A DNA stretch of 64,000 nt from DATARH01 sp963705325 (GCA_963705325.1 OY970069.1:186001-250000); one strand, 5' to 3'; positions 17,714 to 27,224 are shown, counted from the first letter of the stretch. The notes: generated by a model from the letters alone, not told the origin. Made by a program: numbers and translations.

Positions 17714-18963
17714 TCAATGCGCCACCGCCGCGGCGCCGTGTTCGTCGACCAGCGCACCGGTGGTGAAGCGATCGAGCGCAAACGCCGCGGCCAAGGGGTG
17801 CGGCTCGTCGCGCGCAACGGTATGGGCGAAAACATGGCCGGCACCCGGCGTCGCCTTGAACCCGCCGGTGCCCCAGCCGCCGTTCATGTAGAGCCCGGCG
17901 ACCGGCAGCTTACCGATGATCGGCGAGGCGTCGGGCGCGACGTCGACGATACCGGCCCACGACCGCATCAGCTTGAGTCGGGAGAATATGGGGAACAGCT
18001 CGAGCGCGGCGGCGATTTGCGCCTCGATAATATGGAACGAGCCGCGCTGGGCGTAGGAATTGAAGGCATCGATCCCGGCGCCCATCACCAGCTCCCCTTG
18101 TCCGACTGGCTGACGTAGACGTGGACCGTGTTCGACATGACCACGCAATCGAGCAGCGGCTTCACCGGCTCGGATACGAGCGCCTGAAGCGGGTGGCTCT
18201 GCAGCGGCAGACGCACCCCGGCCATCGCCGCCAACACCGAGGAATGCCCGGCGACGCAGATCGCCACCTTGTCGGCGGAGATGATGCCACGCGTCGTCTC
18301 GACCGCGGCGACCCGGCCGCCATCGGTACGGATCGCGGTCACCTCGCAATTCTCGACGATGTCGACGCCCAGTGCATCGGCGGCGCGCGCATAACCCCAG
18401 GCGACCGCGTCGTGCCGCGCCACTCCCCCGCGCCGTTGCAGGGTCGCGCCGAGCACAGGATAGCGCGCAGCGCCATCGATGCTGAGGACGGGACAGAACC
18501 GCTTGACCTCGGCCGGCTCCAGCCATTCAGCGTCGATGCCGTTCAAGCGGTTGGCATTGACCCGCCGCACCGCCTCGCGCACATCGGCCAGTGTGTGCGC
18601 GAGGTTTAAAACCCCGCGCTGCGACAGCATCACATTGAAATTCAATTCGCCCGACAGGCCCTCCCAGAGCCTCAGCGAATGCTCGTAAAGGCGCGCACTC
18701 TCGTCCCACAGATAATTGGAGCGAATGATTGTTGTGTTGCGCCCGGTATTGCCGAGGCCTATTGCGCCCTTCTCCAGTACCGCGATGTCGCGGACGCCGT
18801 GTTGCTTGGCGAGGTAATAGGCTGTCGCCAGCCCGTGCCCGCCGCCGCCGATGATGACGATCTGATAGCGCGGCCTCGGGGCCGGCTTGCGCCACAGCGG
18901 CTGCCAATGACGGTGACCCGTCAGCGCTTGCCGAGCCAACGCAGCGAAGGAATAGCGCTGCAC
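17714..18963 (-). pseudogene. soxB: Sarcosine oxidase beta subunit, one-base frameshift
   Basis: About 416 codons in two frames. The GTG start gives MQRYS, usual for SoxB, then IVIIGGGGHGLATAYYLAK (FAD-binding) and IGLGNTGRNTTIIRSNY including the covalent-flavin region. At 18094-18097 a run of four G (minus strand) stands where five are needed: the first frame ends SDKGSW-stop, while adding one G yields SDKGELVMGAGIDAF and the rest of the protein (GIVDVAPDASPIIGK, NGGWGTGGFKATPG). Homopolymer deletion is a common sequencing error, but soxA is also shifted. The start directly follows the upstream membrane gene's stop. Confidence 0.88.
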
Positions 18964-19554
18964 CTATGTCTCGGCCGGTAAGCCGGTGGTCAGGGCAACG
19001 GCGTAGCCTCCCTGCCAGATGATGTAGAAGAGGAAGACGCCGGCAATCTCCCATGTCACCACGAGTGGGACCAGCAGACCGAGCGCTGATGCGGCAATCA
19101 CCGAACGCTGCAGATTGAAGCCGAGCGAAAGGGCCTTGGCCGAGCCACCCAACAGTGCGCCGCCCGCCGCGCCGGAAATCGCGCCAGCGAGCGCCATTGG
19201 CAGGTTGAGGAAGTCGATATCGAGCGCGTCTCCGAGCCGATCGGTCAACCAAACGCACAGGAACACTGCGACCGCGTTGCCGACGCCGGACGCAACCGCG
19301 AAACCGATCAGACGGCCCAGGTCGATCCGTCTTCGCCACCGCTCCCAGGCGATGAAGACAACGCCGAAAATCGTACCCGGAAAGAGATACAGGGCCGCGT
19401 CGACCCCTTCGCAGCGGCTGGACACGCGGAGACCGAAGCAATAGCCCGCCACCTTGGGCGCCGCCACATCGCCCAGATGAAAGACGACGACGCTTGCGGC
19501 GGCAAGGAGGCCGCTCGCCGCTCCGATCCCGAGAAACCACCACCGAGGCGCCAT
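18964..19554 (-). CDS. Multi-spanning membrane protein of unknown function
   Basis: A 196-aa protein with about five hydrophobic segments (residues 5-27, 54-70, 82-104, 118-140, 150-185) and two cysteines near residues 39 and 48. I do not recognise the family. Its TAG stop abuts the soxB GTG start without a gap, so it heads the sarcosine oxidase transcript; a transport or sensing role for N-methyl compounds would be only a guess. The amidohydrolase gene upstream ends 8 bp before its own start. Confidence 0.6.
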   Translation of the reverse strand: MAPRWWFLGIGAASGLLAAASVVVFHLGDVAAPKVAGYCFGLRVSSRCEGVDAALYLFPGTIFGVVFIAWERWRRRIDLGRLIGFAVASGVGNAVAVFLCVWLTDRLGDALDIDFLNLPMALAGAISGAAGGALLGGSAKALSLGFNLQRSVIAASALGLLVPLVVTWEIAGVFLFYIIWQGGYAVALTTGLPAET

Positions 19555-19562
19555 TGCGGGGC

Positions 19563-20648
19563 TCAGCCGCGCTTTACCGGCATCTCGATAGCGAGCAGCC
19601 GCGCGGCGTTCCCGCCAAGGATGGCCCGCCGCTCGTTGTCGTCGAGGCTTTTAGCGCCTTCGATAAAGCCGATCGGATCGACCTCGCCCATGTCGGCGGG
19701 GTAATCGGTGCCGACGAGGATGTGGTCGGCGCCGTATTCCTCGACCAGATATTGCAGCTGGTGATGGGTGTAGACGAGCGCGTCGAAATAGAGCCGCTTC
19801 AGATAGGTCGTCGGCATGTGATGGAGGTGGGTGCAGGTGTCGGGGCGCGCCGAAGCCGCGTGGTCGATGCGGCCCGAATAGGCCGGCAGGTAGCCACCGC
19901 CGTGGGCACAGACGATCTTGAGGTTGGGGTAGTCCTGCAGCACCCCGCCGAAGATCAGGTGATGGACTGCAACGGTCGTATCGAGCGGGTTGCCGATGAC
20001 ATTGGCGAAGTAATGGTCGTGGAAGCGCCGCGCCTCGGTGAACCCATCCGGGTGCATGAAAATGAGCAGGCCGAGCTCCTCGCAGCGCGCGAAAATCTTG
20101 CGGAACCGTTCGGCCGACAAATCCTCGCCGGCGACATGGGTCATAATCTCGATGCCGCGGAATCCAAGTGATTTGTGCAGCCTATCCAGTTCCCGCACCG
20201 CTAGATCAGGCGCCTGGAACGGCACCGTGCCAAGCCCAACGAAGCGGTCAGGGTACTTGCCGCAAATCTCGGCGATGAAATCGTTGCAGGCCTGTGCGGT
20301 GGCGAGGCCGAGATCGGGGTCCGCGCCATAATAGGTCTGGCGCGGCGCCGGCGAGATCGCCTGGATATCGATCCCCATCAAATCCATGTCGGCGATGCGC
20401 TGCTCTGGCGAGCGGCCCTGCTCCATCGTACGCACGCCATTGGCGCGGTTCTGCGACTGACTTGGCGGGCTGGCGGCGGTTTCGAGATACCATTTCGAGA
20501 CCGCCTCGTTGCCTTCGACCATATCGGCCGCCTTGTCGCTGCGGACATGGCAATGGATATCGATGGTGAACCATTTGCCGCGGGCGTGCGCTGGGCCGGG
20601 AAAGCGGCCGGGAATGGGCGTACCGGGCGGCGTGCAGGTGAACAGCAT
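19563..20648 (-). CDS. Amidohydrolase_2 family protein, ACMSD-like
   Basis: A 361-aa TIM-barrel metal enzyme with the full ligand set of the ACMSD group: DIHCH near residue 30 (HxH), LIFMHPDG near 196, VCAHGGGY near 250 and VGTDYPADMG near 320. Such enzymes decarboxylate aromatic-derived semialdehydes or benzoates (gamma-resorcylate, 5-carboxyvanillate type). The substrate is unknown. ATG 20648 is preceded by GAGGAAG. It is probably first in a leftward run with the membrane gene and soxBDAG (8-bp gap). Confidence 0.85.
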   Translation of the reverse strand: MLFTCTPPGTPIPGRFPGPAHARGKWFTIDIHCHVRSDKAADMVEGNEAVSKWYLETAASPPSQSQNRANGVRTMEQGRSPEQRIADMDLMGIDIQAISPAPRQTYYGADPDLGLATAQACNDFIAEICGKYPDRFVGLGTVPFQAPDLAVRELDRLHKSLGFRGIEIMTHVAGEDLSAERFRKIFARCEELGLLIFMHPDGFTEARRFHDHYFANVIGNPLDTTVAVHHLIFGGVLQDYPNLKIVCAHGGGYLPAYSGRIDHAASARPDTCTHLHHMPTTYLKRLYFDALVYTHHQLQYLVEEYGADHILVGTDYPADMGEVDPIGFIEGAKSLDDNERRAILGGNAARLLAIEMPVKRG

Positions 20649-20754
20649 CTTCCTCGGCTCCCTGTGGCTGACGCGATCTTAGCCCGATTTTTCGAGTTTA
20701 CGGCACGGCGATGCGCGGCCATGCTTTCGCCAACGATCATTCGTGGAGGAAGCC

Positions 20755-21045
20755 ATGCCGGTCCGTCTCGTCATTTCGTTCACCGCCGAACCCGGCAAGG
20801 CCGCCGAGCTGGCGAAAAACATGCAGGAGCGCTGCATTACCTCGGCCAAGGACGCCGGCTGCCGCCAGTTCGAGGTGTTCCAGAGTGTCGGAAACCCGGA
20901 GCGCTTCTGCCTCCTCGAATTGTGGGAGGATCAGGCTGCGCTCGATGCTCACGCCAAGCTCCAGGCCGCGCGCCCACCGGTCCCGGCAGGGCTGCGCCAG
21001 GGCGGTGGCGAGCGCGAGGACTACACCTACAACCGGACCCGCTAG
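20755..21045 (+). CDS. Antibiotic-biosynthesis-monooxygenase (ABM) domain protein
   Basis: A 96-aa ferredoxin-like dimeric domain protein. MPVRLVISFTAEPGKAAEL and CRQFEVFQSVGNPERFCLLELWEDQAALDAH match the ABM domain (YgiN-like). Members act as cofactor-free quinone monooxygenases, or as structural partners. GGAGGA precedes the ATG. It lies 19 bp upstream of a luciferase-like monooxygenase, suggesting a two-gene oxidative unit. Confidence 0.85.
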   Translation: MPVRLVISFTAEPGKAAELAKNMQERCITSAKDAGCRQFEVFQSVGNPERFCLLELWEDQAALDAHAKLQAARPPVPAGLRQGGGEREDYTYNRTR

Positions 21046-21064
21046 CCCGAGTGGAGAGCAAGCA

Positions 21065-22141
21065 ATGAAGGTCTCGTTCTTCGAAACCGGGCGCTATCAG
21101 ACACCGGTGCCGTTGCCCGCCGAATGGCCGGCAGCGCCGGCAAACTACTCGCCCGAGGCCGGCGACAAGGCCTATCAGACGATGATCGAGCGGCTCGAAT
21201 TCGTCGAGAAGCTCGGGTTCGACTGGGTGAGCCTCTCGGAGCACCATTACTCGCCGCGCATCCTGACGCCGTCGCCGATTGTCTCGGCCGCATACGTCGC
21301 GGCGCGGATCAAGAAGCTGAAGATCGCGCTCCTTGGGCCGATCGTGCCGCAATCGAACCCGATCCGCGTCGCCGAGGAGTTGGCGATGGTCGACACCATG
21401 TCGCAAGGCCGCCTCGTCGTCGGACTGCTGCGCGGCACCAGCAACGAGTACCTCAGCTTCGACCTCAATCCCGCCGAGGGCCGTGAAAAAACCGACGAGG
21501 GCATGGAGCTGATCCTCAAAGCGTGGACCGAGCCACAGCCCTTCGGTTGGCAGGGGCGCTATTTCCAATACCGCACCGTCTCGGTCTGGCCGCGCCCGCT
21601 GCAGCAGCCGATGCCGCCGACCTATGCCCTCGGCATCAGCAAGGAAAGCTGCGATTTCGCGGCGCGCAACCGGCTCGGGCTCGGCGTTTCGTACGGTCCG
21701 TTTGAGGTGATGGCGAAATCGACAGGCTATTACCGCGCGCAGTGCAAGGAATACGGCTGGGAGCCCGGGCCCGATCACATCATCTACCGGGCCAACATGC
21801 TGGTCGCCGAAACCGACGCCAAGGCCGAGGAGCGGCTAAAGACCAATCCCGGCGCTGCGCCGTTCCCGATGCGCCCGGCGCTGCGCGAAGCAATGCTTGC
21901 GGTCGATAAGCGCAATATCGCCGGCGAGGCGCGCCAAGCCAATGTCGGCGGGGTGCTGCCGGTGACCTTTATCGGCGGGCCGGACACGGTCGTCGAGCAG
22001 ATCAGGCAATGCCGCGAAGTGACCGGTGCCGGGGTGCTCGACCTGTCGCTAACCAGCCCCGGCTCGGCCGATCTCGACGCGTTGATGGACGCGCTCGATC
22101 TGTTCGGGGCCAAGGTGCTGCCGCATATCCGCGACATCTGA
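21065..22141 (+). CDS. Luciferase-like flavin monooxygenase
   Basis: A 358-aa luciferase-family TIM barrel with FDWVSLSEHHYSPR near residue 56, IALLGPIVPQSNPIRVAEELAMVDTMSQGRLVVGLLRG from 80, and a C-terminal GGPDTVVEQIRQC. It is related to, but not a close copy of, the 413-aa enzyme at 11860-13101. FMN or F420 use is undetermined. ATG 21065 follows GTGGAGAG. A strong terminator lies 24 bp past the stop, so with the ABM gene it forms a closed operon. Confidence 0.88.
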   Translation: MKVSFFETGRYQTPVPLPAEWPAAPANYSPEAGDKAYQTMIERLEFVEKLGFDWVSLSEHHYSPRILTPSPIVSAAYVAARIKKLKIALLGPIVPQSNPIRVAEELAMVDTMSQGRLVVGLLRGTSNEYLSFDLNPAEGREKTDEGMELILKAWTEPQPFGWQGRYFQYRTVSVWPRPLQQPMPPTYALGISKESCDFAARNRLGLGVSYGPFEVMAKSTGYYRAQCKEYGWEPGPDHIIYRANMLVAETDAKAEERLKTNPGAAPFPMRPALREAMLAVDKRNIAGEARQANVGGVLPVTFIGGPDTVVEQIRQCREVTGAGVLDLSLTSPGSADLDALMDALDLFGAKVLPHIRDI

Positions 22142-22164
22142 GATCGCGGATTGCCCATGCGAAA

Positions 22165-22185
22165 GGCGGAGCCTGAGGCTCCGCC
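22165..22185 (+). terminator. Hairpin terminator after the ABM-luciferase-like operon
   Basis: A perfect 9-bp inverted repeat (22165-22173 and 22177-22185, TGA loop) is followed by a pyrimidine-rich stretch CTCCTTCGCTTT. It sits 24 bp past the monooxygenase stop and before the convergent small-protein gene. Confidence 0.75.
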
Positions 22186-22231
22186 CTCCTTCGCTTTGAC
22201 ACCAAACCGGTTCGCGCAGACAGGTCAATCC

Positions 22232-22528
22232 TTAGTGGTGCCAGCCGTGGTGCCAGCCCCAACCGCCGTGCCAACCCCAACCCCAGCCGACATGGTAAAA
22301 CGGCCGGTAGTAGCCATAACCGTAGTAGGGGTAGTAGGCGGGGTAGGGCTGATACGCATAATTCGGATACCAGTACCCATTATACCAGTAGGCCTGAGCC
22401 GGCGTCGTATGGGAGCCGAGCGTCAACATGGCGACAGCGGCGACCGCCGTGCCCATCGCCGTACGGCGAATCCAGCCGGTCTTGGCGGGGGAGGTCGTGG
22501 CCGAAGCGCTGTTCTCGATCGTCGTCAT
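22232..22528 (-). CDS. Small exported Tyr/Trp/His/Gly-rich protein
   Basis: A 98-aa protein with a signal-like segment (residues 24-46, ending TTPAQA) followed by a mature part of about 50 residues made almost wholly of Tyr, Trp, Pro, Gly and His, ending in repeated GWGWH/HHGWHH units. Such composition suggests a periplasmic or surface-associated, possibly metal-binding or structural peptide. No family is assigned. ATG 22528 follows GGAGG. It stands alone between two intergenic hairpins. Confidence 0.7.
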   Translation of the reverse strand: MTTIENSASATTSPAKTGWIRRTAMGTAVAAVAMLTLGSHTTPAQAYWYNGYWYPNYAYQPYPAYYPYYGYGYYRPFYHVGWGWGWHGGWGWHHGWHH

Positions 22529-22739
22529 CTCATTCCTCCATCCGGGCTGCCGGCTCACGCGTCGGGCGATGAGCGGTCTTTCGCAACCCGATAAGTTGGA
22601 GATGTGATGCACGGCGCCGCTTCAGTGTGACGTGGCTTACACAAAATGCGCTTTTTTGGCTAAGCGAGGTCGCCCGCGTCGCCGGAATGACGAGACCCTG
22701 GCCTCGCCGGGATAAACCGGCCCGCTTCGACAGGCCGGG

Positions 22740-24284
22740 TCAGTTGTACTTCCACTCCCTCTCAAAACGAGCGTAGCACTCGCGTTCGCCGGGCATCTTG
22801 ACCCAGCCGGCGAGCAGGCGCGGCGTCGCGAGGAGCAGCCGGTCCTTCAGGTGAGTGGTGTTAAGCCCGTATTCCTCGAAGGTCGACACGGTGATCTTCT
22901 GGTTGTGCGGGTCGTCCTGGAAGCGGGAGGCGCACAGCGCGACCGTTTCCATATAGGCGCGCCGGTCGGACCCCGATTTGAGGTAGGCGTGAGCGACCGC
23001 GGTCGCGCGCGGCGCGTCGAGCGACATAATCGCGTCGTCCAACTCGCGCAACAGCGCCTCGGATGATCGGCCGACGCCGTCATAACCATCAATCTCATCC
23101 TCGATGACCGAGTTGACCAGCTTGTTCTCGTGCGCCACGTCGTTGATGAAATTCGCCATCAGATAAAGGATCCGTGCCTTGTAGGGGCTCGCCGAATTGC
23201 GGATCCAGTTGTTGGCCACGTTGCAATAGTCGAACGGGTGCTGGCCATTGGTGAACTGCCGAGCCACGGTGGTCCTCAGGATCAACTCGGCAGCGCCGAG
23301 CTGAATCGTGTCGCCGAGGCTGCGGATCGACTTACCGTTCTTCAGATGGGTGGTGATCAGGTTCCAAACCATCTGCCCATCGGCCAGCATCATCTGCTGG
23401 AGCATATTCTCGACCTCGGCGCGCGATAGCGGCGCCTGGTTTTCGACAAGACTTTTCCCGGCGTCTTCGAACTCGGCCGCCATCAGCACGGAGGCGGCGT
23501 CGTAAAGCGAGTAATAGAGGGGGCCGACCGCCATGTCGGGCACGCCCATGTAGAAGACCCCGTGCGACTTCTCCCAGCCGATATAGTTGGCCAGATCGGT
23601 CACCGCGCGGGCGCGGATCGCCTTGTGCCCGGTATTGCGGGCCTTGCGCCCGATGACGGTCTCCTGGATGTCGATCAGGCCGAGAAACTCCAGCGTATCC
23701 TGCAACGCCTTGCGGCTTTCGGGCTCCTCGGCGAGGCCGAGAAAGAGGCCATGGCAGCGCTTCGAGTTGCCGGTCATCGTCGCGATCATGTAGGAATGCA
23801 GCCGCTCGTCGAGCGTGCCCGCTTCGCGGATCGGCGCGGCATCATCGAGCCAGACGACGGGGCCGTAATCGGGCGGCGGCACCTGGACGCCCTTCATCGT
23901 CGCGTAGCGGCCGGGATACTTGAATAAAAGCTGGTTCCAGATATCGAGCCCGGCGCCGATGTACCAGACGCTCTGCAACAGCGGCAGCAGCCGGTATTTC
24001 TCCGGCAGGTAGGGCATCAAATAGGTCGAGGCGCGCAGCCCCAGGAGCGTGTGGTCATTGTTGGTGAGCGCGATGCTGCCGTCCTTGATGTTGATGTGGC
24101 ACGGCACGTTGACGAAGGGCGCCTCGGCCGCCGCGACAATCGACAGCGCATCGCCGATCGACTGGCCGCTCTGCACCATCTTGGCAAAGATATCGGTGGT
24201 TTTCGCCTGGTCGCGCTCGAGGATCGACTCGGTCAGCAAGTTAAAGCTTTTATCGGCGCTGATCTCGTTGCGATTAAGCAACAT
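22740..24284 (-). CDS. Unrecognised 514-aa largely helical protein
   Basis: A 514-aa cytoplasmic-looking protein without signal peptide or membrane segments. Noteworthy pieces are VNVPCHINIKDG near residue 60, NNDHTLLGLRAS near 78, GNSKRCHGLFLGL near 176 and NTGHKAIRARA near 218; several conserved-looking His, Cys and Asp residues could form a metal centre. Coding statistics and a clean start (ATG, after a weak ribosome site) support a real gene. It is monocistronic, with divergent hydrolase 130 bp away. I cannot name a family. Confidence 0.7.
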   Translation of the reverse strand: MLLNRNEISADKSFNLLTESILERDQAKTTDIFAKMVQSGQSIGDALSIVAAAEAPFVNVPCHINIKDGSIALTNNDHTLLGLRASTYLMPYLPEKYRLLPLLQSVWYIGAGLDIWNQLLFKYPGRYATMKGVQVPPPDYGPVVWLDDAAPIREAGTLDERLHSYMIATMTGNSKRCHGLFLGLAEEPESRKALQDTLEFLGLIDIQETVIGRKARNTGHKAIRARAVTDLANYIGWEKSHGVFYMGVPDMAVGPLYYSLYDAASVLMAAEFEDAGKSLVENQAPLSRAEVENMLQQMMLADGQMVWNLITTHLKNGKSIRSLGDTIQLGAAELILRTTVARQFTNGQHPFDYCNVANNWIRNSASPYKARILYLMANFINDVAHENKLVNSVIEDEIDGYDGVGRSSEALLRELDDAIMSLDAPRATAVAHAYLKSGSDRRAYMETVALCASRFQDDPHNQKITVSTFEEYGLNTTHLKDRLLLATPRLLAGWVKMPGERECYARFEREWKYN

Positions 24285-24414
24285 CGCGTGCCTCCCTGGC
24301 GTCCCGGCGGTTCGTGGAGAGACCCTAGTCCTGCTCTAGCCACGACGTAAAGCCGCGCCGCCCGGTTTACCGCATGTGCTGGTTGCATGGATAAAGCTGG
24401 TATAGAACCCGACC

Positions 24415-25203
24415 ATGACTGGATTTCGCGAACACCATGTCGAGGCGGACGGGTTCCGCATCCGTTATCTCGAGGCAGGCGACGGCCCGCCCCTTGTGCA
24501 TCTGCACGGCGCCGGCGGACTGCGGCTTAATCCGGCGCACGAGCTCTTGGCGAAGAAGCACCGGGTGATCGCGTTCGAGATGCCTGGTTTCGGAGCCTCC
24601 GCGGAAAACACTACCACCAAGGACCAAGCGGGGCTCGCGCGGACCATGGCGGTGGCCGCCGGAAAGCTCGGTCTTGACCGGTTCAATTTGATGGGCACCT
24701 CGTTCGGCGCGCGCACAGCGTTATGGCTGGCGGCGCAGTCTCCGGAGCGGATCGTGGCGCTCGTTCTGGAGTTGCCGGCGGCGATCCGTCCGGTGGGAGC
24801 GCGGCCGCCGATGGGCTCGCCACAAGAGGTTGCGCGGATGCTCTATGGTCATCCGGACCGGATGCCGGCCCTGCCCGTGCCCGACCCTGAGATCCAGATC
24901 AAGACTGCGCGCCTCCTGGCGCGGCTACGCGGACCCGACCGCGACGCCGCACTTGAGGCGCTTCTGCCGCGCCTGGCGACGCCAACGCTGGTGCTGTTCG
25001 GGACGCTCGACCGGCTGATGCCGCCGGAACTGGGCCGCCACTACAAGGCCCTGCTGCCCAACTGCAACCTGGTGCTCGTCTACGACGCCGGACACGCGAT
25101 CGGCGCCGAACGACCGGAAGCCTTTGTCGAGGTTGTCGGCGATTTTCTCGAACGCCACGAGGCATTTATCATCAGCCGCAGCGAGACGCTGATAAATCCC
25201 TGA
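24415..25203 (+). CDS. Alpha/beta hydrolase
   Basis: A 262-aa alpha/beta-hydrolase with an intact triad: HGAGG oxyanion loop near residue 37, nucleophile Ser in MGTSFGA near 102, acid in FGTLDRLMPP near 200 and His in DAGHAIG near 226. It resembles MhpC/haloalkane-dehalogenase-like esterases; substrate unknown. It contrasts with the Gly-nucleophile homologue at 13143. A perfect hairpin separates it from the convergent MFS gene. Confidence 0.87.
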   Translation: MTGFREHHVEADGFRIRYLEAGDGPPLVHLHGAGGLRLNPAHELLAKKHRVIAFEMPGFGASAENTTTKDQAGLARTMAVAAGKLGLDRFNLMGTSFGARTALWLAAQSPERIVALVLELPAAIRPVGARPPMGSPQEVARMLYGHPDRMPALPVPDPEIQIKTARLLARLRGPDRDAALEALLPRLATPTLVLFGTLDRLMPPELGRHYKALLPNCNLVLVYDAGHAIGAERPEAFVEVVGDFLERHEAFIISRSETLINP

Positions 25204-25210
25204 GCGCGGC

Positions 25211-25236
25211 GATGGCCGGGCTTTCACCCGGCCATC
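25211..25236. terminator. Bidirectional hairpin terminator
   Basis: A perfect 10-bp inverted repeat (25211-25220 and 25227-25236, 6-nt loop) lies between convergent hydrolase and MFS genes. No T-tract follows, so strength is uncertain. Confidence 0.65.
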
Positions 25237-25276
25237 TCTATCGTCGCAACAAAGGCGGCGGTGCGGTGCCTCGCGC

Positions 25277-26629
25277 TCAATGCGGCAGTGCGTCGTCCTT
25301 GGTCTCGCGGCCCATGATCATGGCGACGACGCTCAAAAGCGCGAAGCAGCTCATGACCGCGGTCGCATTGTTGAAGTTGCCCGCGAACACCCGGTTGACC
25401 AGCAGACCCGCGATCAGCGGGCCAAAGCTGGTGATGATCCGCGCCGCGCCGTTGCAAAACGCCACCCCGGTCGATCGGATATGGGTTGGGAAGAGCTCGG
25501 GGAAATAGACCGCATGGCCCGAGAACACCCCGAAGACGAAGAACCCGAAGATCGGCAGCACCACCGGGTACCATGGCTCGTAGGTCGGCAGCGCCAGATA
25601 CAGGATGAGCCCGAACACGACGGAGCCGATGCTATAGAACGCGATTGTCAACCTCCGGCCGATCCAATCGGCGATAAAGCCAAAGCCCGAATAACCGAAG
25701 ATGCCGCCAATGCTCCACATCATCATGCCGTTAGATACAAACGGCACGGCGTCGGCATTGCTCACGCCGCCCTTCTGCACCATCAGCGACAGGATCGTCG
25801 GCAGCCAGATCACCGTCGTCCAGATTGCCAGCAGCGAGCCCAGCCCGAACAGCAGCCCGACAAAGGTGTTGTAGCGGTTCTGCTGGTTGAACAATTGCAA
25901 CGGCACGAAGCGCATGAACTGTTGATCGTCGTGACTGACTTGCTGGCCGGCGGTCACCGCTTCTCGCCGCTCCTGAACCGCGGCGAAACGCGGCGGCTCG
26001 CTCATCCTGCCGCGAACGATGATCAGCAGGATCGCCGGCACCACGCCAACAAAGAATACGGCGCGCCAGCCAAACCCGCCGACGAGCCCATAGGCCCAGG
26101 CACCAAGAAACGTGCCAACCGCTCCACCGGTCATCATGATCCCGGATATCTTCGCCCGGTGGGTTTCGCCCAAGGTCTCGGCCAGGAGCGGGATGCCGAC
26201 CATCAGCTCGGCGCCCGTGCCGAGCCCGGCGATGAAGCGGTAGATCGCGAAATCCCACAAATGCACCGAGAGGCCCTGCAGCGCGGTGAACACGCTGTAG
26301 ATCACAATGCTGAACATCAGCGCCCGTACCCGCCCGATATAGTCGGCGATGATGCCGAAAATGAACCCGCCGAAGGCCCAGCCGAGCAGCCCTGCCATCG
26401 CCAGGAGACCGCCATATTTGCCGATATCGGCGAGCTGACCCTTATCGAGCGCGCCCGCGGCCGGAATGCCGAGAAGTTCGGTTATCGCCGGTTTCAGCAC
26501 CAGCGAGAACAAACCAAAATCCGCTGCATCAAGCGTCCACCCCGCCCAAACAACGAGGAAAACGAGCCATTGGTAAGGCGTGATCGCCCGCCACCCCGAT
26601 AGCCCCGCAGTTGCGCTGGTGTCCGTCAT
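25277..26629 (-). CDS. MFS transporter, metabolite:proton symporter type
   Basis: A 450-aa protein with about 12 membrane segments and MFS signature loops: ADYIGRVRALM between helices 2 and 3, and FIADWIGRRLTI in the second half. The N-terminal WAGWTLDAADFGLFSL, with an Asp pair in helix 1, is typical of aromatic-acid and related symporters (AAHS/MHS-like). Likely imports an organic acid for one of the nearby pathways. ATG 26629 follows GGGGGAGGAA. Confidence 0.88.
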   Translation of the reverse strand: MTDTSATAGLSGWRAITPYQWLVFLVVWAGWTLDAADFGLFSLVLKPAITELLGIPAAGALDKGQLADIGKYGGLLAMAGLLGWAFGGFIFGIIADYIGRVRALMFSIVIYSVFTALQGLSVHLWDFAIYRFIAGLGTGAELMVGIPLLAETLGETHRAKISGIMMTGGAVGTFLGAWAYGLVGGFGWRAVFFVGVVPAILLIIVRGRMSEPPRFAAVQERREAVTAGQQVSHDDQQFMRFVPLQLFNQQNRYNTFVGLLFGLGSLLAIWTTVIWLPTILSLMVQKGGVSNADAVPFVSNGMMMWSIGGIFGYSGFGFIADWIGRRLTIAFYSIGSVVFGLILYLALPTYEPWYPVVLPIFGFFVFGVFSGHAVYFPELFPTHIRSTGVAFCNGAARIITSFGPLIAGLLVNRVFAGNFNNATAVMSCFALLSVVAMIMGRETKDDALPH

Positions 26630-26901
26630 CAACGTTCCTCCCCCAATACGACGGGATTCATCCCGTTCGGAGCACCGACTTGGCACCGCATCAGCGGTCC
26701 TGGCCTCTAAGTTTGCCGTACTATGCGTTCCTGTTTGGGTCAAGCGCCGCCAGACTCCGTATCGGGTATACCAGCCCCATCGTATTTGGGCGGTACGGAA
26801 GCGGCGACTAACGACGGTCGGTGCCGGCGAAAGCCAATTCACCGGCCTTTAACCAAGACCTTCCTAGCCTGGGCCCGAATTCATCCCCCCGAGAGGTCGC
26901 C

Positions 26902-27162
26902 ATGCCGACGAACTATTTCACCATGTGGGGCTTGCTGACGCTGATGGCGTTCGGCGCCGTCGGCGGGGCGCTCGTCCATGGCGATGCATTGGGCGCAATC
27001 CACAGGGCCTACCCCGCAGACCCGGCGCGGCGCCAGGCACTGCACCAGTGCGGCGCGATGGACACGGGGTTCTCGCGCTTTTCCGCCAGCGACCGCGCGG
27101 CCTGCTACCGCGCCTTGCTTCCCGCTGCCGCCGATGCCTCGTCAAACGGGCTGACCAGGTGA
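26902..27162 (+). CDS. Small membrane-anchored or exported hypothetical protein
   Basis: An 86-aa protein with one hydrophobic N-terminal segment (residues 6-25) and a polar tail with two cysteines (HQCGAMD, AACYRALL). The tail pattern CG-MDTGFSRFS..DR..CY suggests a compact disulfide-bonded domain, but I do not know a family name. GAGAGGTC precedes the ATG. It is the last chromosomal gene before the tRNA-borne element, ending 21 bp before the left repeat. Confidence 0.65.
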   Translation: MPTNYFTMWGLLTLMAFGAVGGALVHGDALGAIHRAYPADPARRQALHQCGAMDTGFSRFSASDRAACYRALLPAAADASSNGLTR

Positions 27163-27183
27163 TAGAAGAGAGTCCGGTGCGCG

Positions 27184-27224
27184 AAGTCCCCGTAGCTCAG
27201 CCGGATAGAGCATCGGTTTCCTAA
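27184..27224 (+). repeat. Left attachment repeat: orphan 5' half of tRNA-Arg(CCT)
   Basis: Identical to 43199-43239. It contains tRNA positions from the 5' end through the last base of the anticodon loop, with two bases upstream. After 27224 the sequence diverges from tRNA, so no tRNA can form here. This is the presumed remnant of the host gene's own 5' half. Confidence 0.92.

Noticed and set aside
25280..26602. 440-aa plus-strand frame
   Set aside because: Antisense to the MFS transporter, with low-complexity charged composition.
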